Below, in pieces: positions 59,581-64,000 of a stretch of DNA of 64,000 nt (positions within the stretch are counted from its first letter, which is position 1; each line of letters begins with the position of its first letter). The stretch spans positions 3,968,001 through 4,032,000 of the forward strand of contig OZ017747.1 in NCBI GenBank assembly GCA_963969365.1. The letters are read 5' to 3'. Both the position numbers and the translations under genes were made by a program. The notes beneath the pieces were generated by a model. The model saw nothing but the letters and a program-made list of their open reading frames with translations, had not been told where the DNA came from and made no database searches. The stretch is from Asterochloris sp. CNOR1 (Eukaryota; Chlorophyta; Trebouxiophyceae; Trebouxiales; Trebouxiaceae).

Positions 59581-61096
59581 TCAGTCCACAAACTCAATGA
59601 CAGCCATCTCTGCTGCATCGCCCCGCCTGAGTTGGATCTCAGCTGTGATCCTGGTGAAACCGCATTGCCGCTGGGCAAACCTCTCAGGGGCACCTTCAAA
59701 TAGGTTGGCCACGAGGTCCTTATCATAGATGTATGCCTGGGCCTGCATTGGGACTCAAACTGGGTCAGCAAGAGTGTGGTGTGCTGGACCTGACGAGTGC
59801 AGAGCGATCCATTCTCAAGGTTGAGTGCGTGCTAAGCGCAGCAGCCGACAAGGCTGGGAGCACAGGGGCTGCGCTAGCTGGTTGCTGGGCATCAGCAGAA
59901 TGTTTGGCTGCCTCTGACGCCTACCATGCTCGCTGTAGTACACCCTGAGGCTTGTCGCAGCTCATGCCTTCGCAAAGCTGACACAAGGCCAGTTGCAAGC
60001 CATGCTTGCACAGCTGGCATGGTGCCTGGCACTGTCCAGCTTTGCTGCACAGTACAAAGCGGCAAGCGTCACAGTAAGCGCACCTGCCGCCGGGCGTGGA
60101 GCGTGCCCCTTTTGGCTAAACCAATCATTTTGTCCACAGGCTTTCGCATAGCTTTGGCCTTGATCTGCATCAGGCAGCAGCTGTCAGCACCTGGCAGCTT
60201 GAGACTGCTGGGCAGCTTGAGGATTACTTGCCTAAGCCTTTAGGAGCAGCAGACAGCCAGCAGGCAGCAGGTGTCCATGCCTGGTGGCTTGCAAGTGCTC
60301 CACAGTTGAGGGCAGCAAAACTGTCGGCAGGTCACCAGCTGCCGGCGCATGGCAGCTTGTGAGCAGCTTCAGAATTGGCGAAGCAACACAGCAGCAAGCA
60401 GGGCAGCAACTTCCCCAATGCGTGTTGAACAGAGGTAAGCTGGAGAGTATGCACCCCTGAGTGCTGCCTGCCGTGCATAAAGACGACGACATAGCCACAG
60501 CTGACGTAGCAAGAGCACAAAGCCTGCCTCTTCTCAGACTACACCCGCCCTCAGTGCCCGGCAAGTTTCTTGCCACCAGGCCTCTTCGCAAGGCTTGTCT
60601 GTTATCAGATCTCCACGAGATACAGAAGAGCTGGCTTTCCTGCCATGCCGTGCTGGCAGCTCGAGGTGCCGCACCTTGGTCGTCCGAATCTTGCCATGAC
60701 GAATCAGCTCTGTAACAAGGCCTCTGAGTAGCGCCTTGCGCTGGTCTGCTGGCCTACCAAGCCGGGCCTTCCTGACGCCATGCCTCATAGCAAACCAGAG
60801 GCTGCCATTCTGGGGCAGCAAGCTCATGCTGTTACTGGTACAACACCCTGCAAGCATGAGAGGCGACTGCGGCTCAGCCCTGCCTGTATGAAGACATTGA
60901 TAGCAGCAAGCTCTGCCTGTGGCTTTCGGCACCTGACCTCCACAGACTCACCTGGAAAGCTCACACCTAGCCTCTGAGACCGTGCCATGCCCTGGTACTG
61001 AGGCATGAGGCGCATCTGTGGGGCGGCAGCTGCTCGTGGCCTGGGTATCGTACAGGGCAGTGCAGCCTGCAGGGCACCCATGGTAAAGACGGACAT
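59581..61096 (-). CDS. Plastid 50S ribosomal protein bL17
   Basis: Component of the bacterial-type large ribosomal subunit near the exit tunnel, here nuclear-encoded and targeted to the plastid. Four exons in phase 0: 61096-60965, 60809-60675, 60164-60084, 59742-59581, giving 169 residues. The first 48 residues form a basic, Ser/Ala/Met-rich leader ([20 protein letters not shown]). The mature protein starts [20 protein letters not shown] and continues [31 protein letters not shown] and [19 protein letters not shown]. It ends [21 protein letters not shown] and the insertion-free core match plant plastid L17 rather than a mitochondrial form. The ATG is 100 bases from that of the divergent aminotransferase gene. 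The exon 3 donor (GTGCGC) is weak but the join is supported by family alignment. Confidence 0.93.
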
Positions 61097-61196
61097 GGCT
61101 TACTGTGGTGGTCCTTGGCATCCAGCAACCTAAAAGTCTACATGACACAATGTCTCAAACTTAGCCTGACTGCATCTCACGGGATCCTCAGTCAAG
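61097..61196. promoter_or_regulatory. 100-bp shared divergent promoter region
   Basis: Exactly 100 bases separate the initiation codons of plastid bL17 (minus) and histidinol-phosphate aminotransferase (plus). It is AT-richer than the flanks. No paired TATA boxes are visible. Both transcripts must start here or inside the opposite gene. Confidence 0.6.
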
Positions 61197-63772
61197 ATGC
61201 ACCTCGCACCAGCAGGTCGATCGGTGTGCATTATGAGTATGCCAATTGCTGGTCATCAGGCAGCACCAAGACCCACGGCAGCTGCTCCCCTCTCAGCCAT
61301 TGCTGAGCGCCTCCAGTCAGGGCAGCAGGCCTCCACCAGTGGCAGCTCATTCATCAGGCCTCACCTCAGGGACATGGACCCCTACACCCCCATCCTGCCC
61401 TTTGAGGTGCTCAGCCTGCAGCTGGGCCGCCGGCCAGAAGACATTGTCAAGCTGGACGCAAATGAGAACCCCTATGGGCCCCCACCTGAGGTGCTGCAGG
61501 CATTGGGCAGCATGCAGTTCCCAAACATCTACCCTGACCCCCAGAGCCGGAAGCTTAGGGAGGCCCTCTCACAGCTCACTGGTGTCCCCATTGAGCACTT
61601 TTTGGTGAGGCAGCTCAACTTGCACATTGTCGACCTGCCAGTGGCAGATATGCAAGGCCCTGCATAGCTCTCAGGAGCCCTGCCTGACGCTAGGCAGTGT
61701 ACCGATGATGGTGTCCTCAATGCTCCTGTTGGCATGCTGCGGTGCCAAGCTGCACCTGGACCTGCACATGAACCTGCTCAATCTTCAGGCCGCACAGCAG
61801 TGGGCAGAATTGCTGTTGACCCTGATTTACAGGCTGACTGCAGCCTAGCGTGGGCTTTCTCCAGTGCACAGTGCGGCTGATACTGACATGTTTGCCTCTG
61901 ATCTTTATCTTTACTGGTCAACTCCTGCAGGTGGGTTGCGGCGCCGATGAGCTGATAGACCTGCTCATGCGCTGCATCCTGGACCCTGGGGACAGCATTG
62001 TAGACTGCCCTCCCACCTTCACCATGTACGCCTTTGACGCCGCTGTCAATGATGCTCAAGTGATAACCGTGCCCCGCCGGGAGCACTTCCAGTTGGACGT
62101 GGCAGGTGAACCGATGCTGTGGCCAGCTTGCTTCTGCTGGGCCCACATGGCCCTTGCGCAGTTGTCATGCCACTCATTCAATCTGGCGCGTGCGGGATGA
62201 CTAAGCTATGGTGCAGTGCCTCATGACCTCTTTGGCAAAGGGAGACTTTGGTCTCACAATTCTTTGTCAAGTGTAAGCTCACCAGGCGTCGCTGCCTGCT
62301 GTTGAGCCGTCCTGTCCCCATGAAGCACTGCAGGCACTTTGACATTCAGCCGCAAGCAGGACACATATCAGCTGCTCATGCTGTGCCGTGCCGACCCTCA
62401 TGCTCCTCTGCGCAGGCCATGACCTCCCTGTGCTGTGCAGGCATTGCTGGCGCGGTGCTGTGGCGATGCTCCTAAACCGCATTCTCTCCACCTCACTGCC
62501 ATCCCTCGCCGGCAAACCCCTGGCCTGCGCAGGCATCATAGCCGCAGGCAGCAGCTCTGGCGGTTTTCCGGCGGTTTTCCCGAGCTATCCCTTGAACCCT
62601 GCCAGACCTATGCGGATGTAGCTCTCTGCCCTGTGCAGGCATCACATCAGCAGTGCGGCAGCACCGCCGCAAGGCAGTCTTCCTGACCTCCCCCACACAG
62701 GCAGCTAAACAGCTGCCCTGCATTATGTGCAGGCATCACGTCTGCGGTGGAGCTGCACCGCCCTAAGGCGGTCTTCCTGACCTCGCCCAACAACCCTGAC
62801 GGCAGCCTCATCGCTGAGGCAGACCTGCTGGCAGTGCTGCGGCTGCCCGTGCTGGTGGTGCTGGATGAGGCCTACATTGAATTTGCAGAGGAGCCCTCGC
62901 GCATGGACTGGGTGCAGCTGCATGACAACCTTGTGGTGCTGCGCACCTTCAGCAAGAGCGCGGGACTGGCAGGCATTCGTGTGAGTGGGGTTGTTTCTGG
63001 TGCCTTCTGGGGGCTGGCATGTGGGTGGCTGTTGGGGCGTTGTAGGTGGCATTGCTATACAGCATGGGTGGAAAGGCATGACAAACTGGTGGTGCTGCAC
63101 ACCAGTAACGACATGGTGGTGTCAGCAGGCATCTGGGGGGGTAGTTTGGTGACTGCCTTCTCAGGTACTTTCTCAGATAACTTGGTGAGGCAGCTGGCTA
63201 TCTGGTCAGGCCTGGGCGGGCTTGCAGTGGGTGTTGATGATCCTCACGCGGCCTTGTTGTGCACCAAATCACTACGTGGTGGTCCTGCACACCTTTAGCA
63301 GGAGCGCAGGGCTGATGGAGTGGAGTGAGTGCTTGGCTGCTTGCATAGCATAGCTGGCCTTGGGTAGGTTGCTTTGTCTGGCTCAGTCAGCCGGCCTTGT
63401 TGTAATTCATCAGGTCGCTTTGCAGCGTCTGTGCTGTTTGTAGCCTGCATGAAGGGCGTCACTTGGCTGCCGACATGAGCACCTCAGACTTTCCCGACGT
63501 CAGACTGTCAGCGCTGCTGCTGCTGCTGCAGTCCGCTGCCATAAGGGTCTGAGGACCTTCAAACAGTACTTTCTGGGATCGCGCCCCACTCGTGTCCCCA
63601 GCTTGCCCTGTGCTACTGCTGACTGCTTGAGCATCCGTAACTGCAGGTGGGCTATGGTGCCTTCCCTCTCAGCATTGTGGAGTACCTGTGGCGGGCCAAG
63701 CAGCCCTACAACGTGTCAGCAGCGTCAGAGATAGCAGCATGTGCTGCCCTGACTAATATGTCGTACCTTCAG
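61197..63772 (+). CDS. Histidinol-phosphate aminotransferase, 3' end outside window
   Basis: PLP enzyme of histidine synthesis: imidazole-acetol phosphate plus glutamate to histidinol phosphate, plastidial in plants. Four exons seen: 61197-61604, 61931-62105, 62733-62980, 63647-63772; more must follow past the right edge. Motifs: [91 protein letters not shown] with the PLP-pairing Asp, [12 protein letters not shown] with the Schiff-base Lys, then [20 protein letters not shown]. About 50 leader residues rich in Ser, Ala, Gln and Arg fit a transit peptide; a second in-frame ATG is at 61233. Both introns flanking exon 3 carry decayed copies of its ends. Confidence 0.95.
62441..62800 (+). repeat. 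Four-unit array of acceptor plus exon-start copies, about 95-bp period
   Basis: Units begin at 62441, 62533, 62639 and 62733, each directly after gcag and each starting GCATY. The last is the real exon 3 start. The third is close to it (aaggcagtcttcctgacctc versus aaggcggtcttcctgacctc) and the first two are more decayed. Spacings are 92, 106 and 94 bases. Confidence 0.85.
62912..63335 (+). repeat. Copies of the aminotransferase exon 3 end within the next intron
   Basis: The exon end encoding [20 protein letters not shown] (from 62921) is echoed about 156 bases downstream (63077, readable as [20 protein letters not shown]). A further copy about 345 bases downstream (near 63270-63330) is readable as [16 protein letters not shown]. 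In the last copy the PLP lysine is arginine. Neither is needed for the gene. Confidence 0.85.
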
Positions 63773-64000
63773 GTAGGCCTGAAACATGAGTTGACATGCG
63801 ACCATGCAGCCACCACTCTGCTACAGGTCCAGGCAATCATGACAGAAAGTGGTGGCGTGCACTGCCCAGCCCCCATGCAAGTCAGCTACCATCTGTGCAT
63901 AGCAGCTCCCTGCAGGCGGCTCCAGTGCTCCCTCATTGTGCTGGCCTTTCTAGATAGGTTTTGTTTTGCTGGCCTGATGACACTGGCTGATTGTGCTGGG
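63773..64000. other. Intron of the aminotransferase gene at the right edge
   Basis: It begins at a GTAGGC donor after SYLQ. No further exon of the enzyme is recognisable before the window ends. Confidence 0.6.

Noticed and set aside
62441-62800. CRISPR-like array (regularly spaced repeats of about 95 b)
   Set aside because: Units differ gradually, begin at splice acceptors and resemble the adjacent exon. There is no short exact repeat with unique spacers, and the DNA is nuclear eukaryotic.

Overview
The window reads as nuclear DNA of a green alga (core chlorophyte). The genes are split into many short exons with mostly GT(GAG)-AG introns that commonly end in CTGCAG. There is a chloroplast-type chaperonin alpha subunit and a bL17 plastid ribosomal protein, both with basic leader peptides, and an NF-Y subunit with the plant core sequence. 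TAA, TAG and TGA all serve as stops, so the standard code applies. I did not assign a genus. Splice models were built by eye from reading-phase continuity and family similarity; no search was run.

Layout. 178-10036 (-): XRN-type 5'-3' exoribonuclease, running off the left edge. 10511-12075 (+): NF-YB. 12222-12915 (-): small single-span membrane protein, head-to-head (57 bp) with 12973-24532 (+), a large secreted IPT/TIG-G8-beta-helix protein of the fibrocystin/PKHD1 type. 25247-27814 (-): Pro/Ala/Tyr-rich repeat protein. 29107-35782 (-): chloroplast CPN60 alpha. 37150-39397 (+): Ser/Thr protein kinase. 39628-40842 (-): unknown Ser-rich protein with DSAY motifs. 41314-47739 (+): unknown Cys-containing, Gln-rich putative nuclear regulator. 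48427-49699 (+): UTP5/WDR43-like protein without a beta-propeller. 50194-57165 (-): THO complex subunit 1. 58249-59262 (-): broken ankyrin-repeat gene. 59581-61096 (-): plastid bL17. 61197 to the right edge (+): histidinol-phosphate aminotransferase, whose start codon lies 100 bp from that of bL17.

The genes are mostly unrelated housekeeping functions: RNA decay, mRNP assembly and export, ribosome biogenesis, plastid translation and folding, and histidine synthesis. There is no operon-like organisation.

The most unusual feature is structural. In at least six genes a splice junction (acceptor plus exon start, or exon end plus donor) is repeated in decayed form inside the adjacent intron, usually 68-95 bp away and in some cases 150-350 bp away. 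The clearest case is a four-unit array of about 95 bp in the aminotransferase gene. This suggests introns that grow by tandem duplication across exon edges. GC-AG introns, mostly with an AG|GCAAG donor, also recur in three genes.
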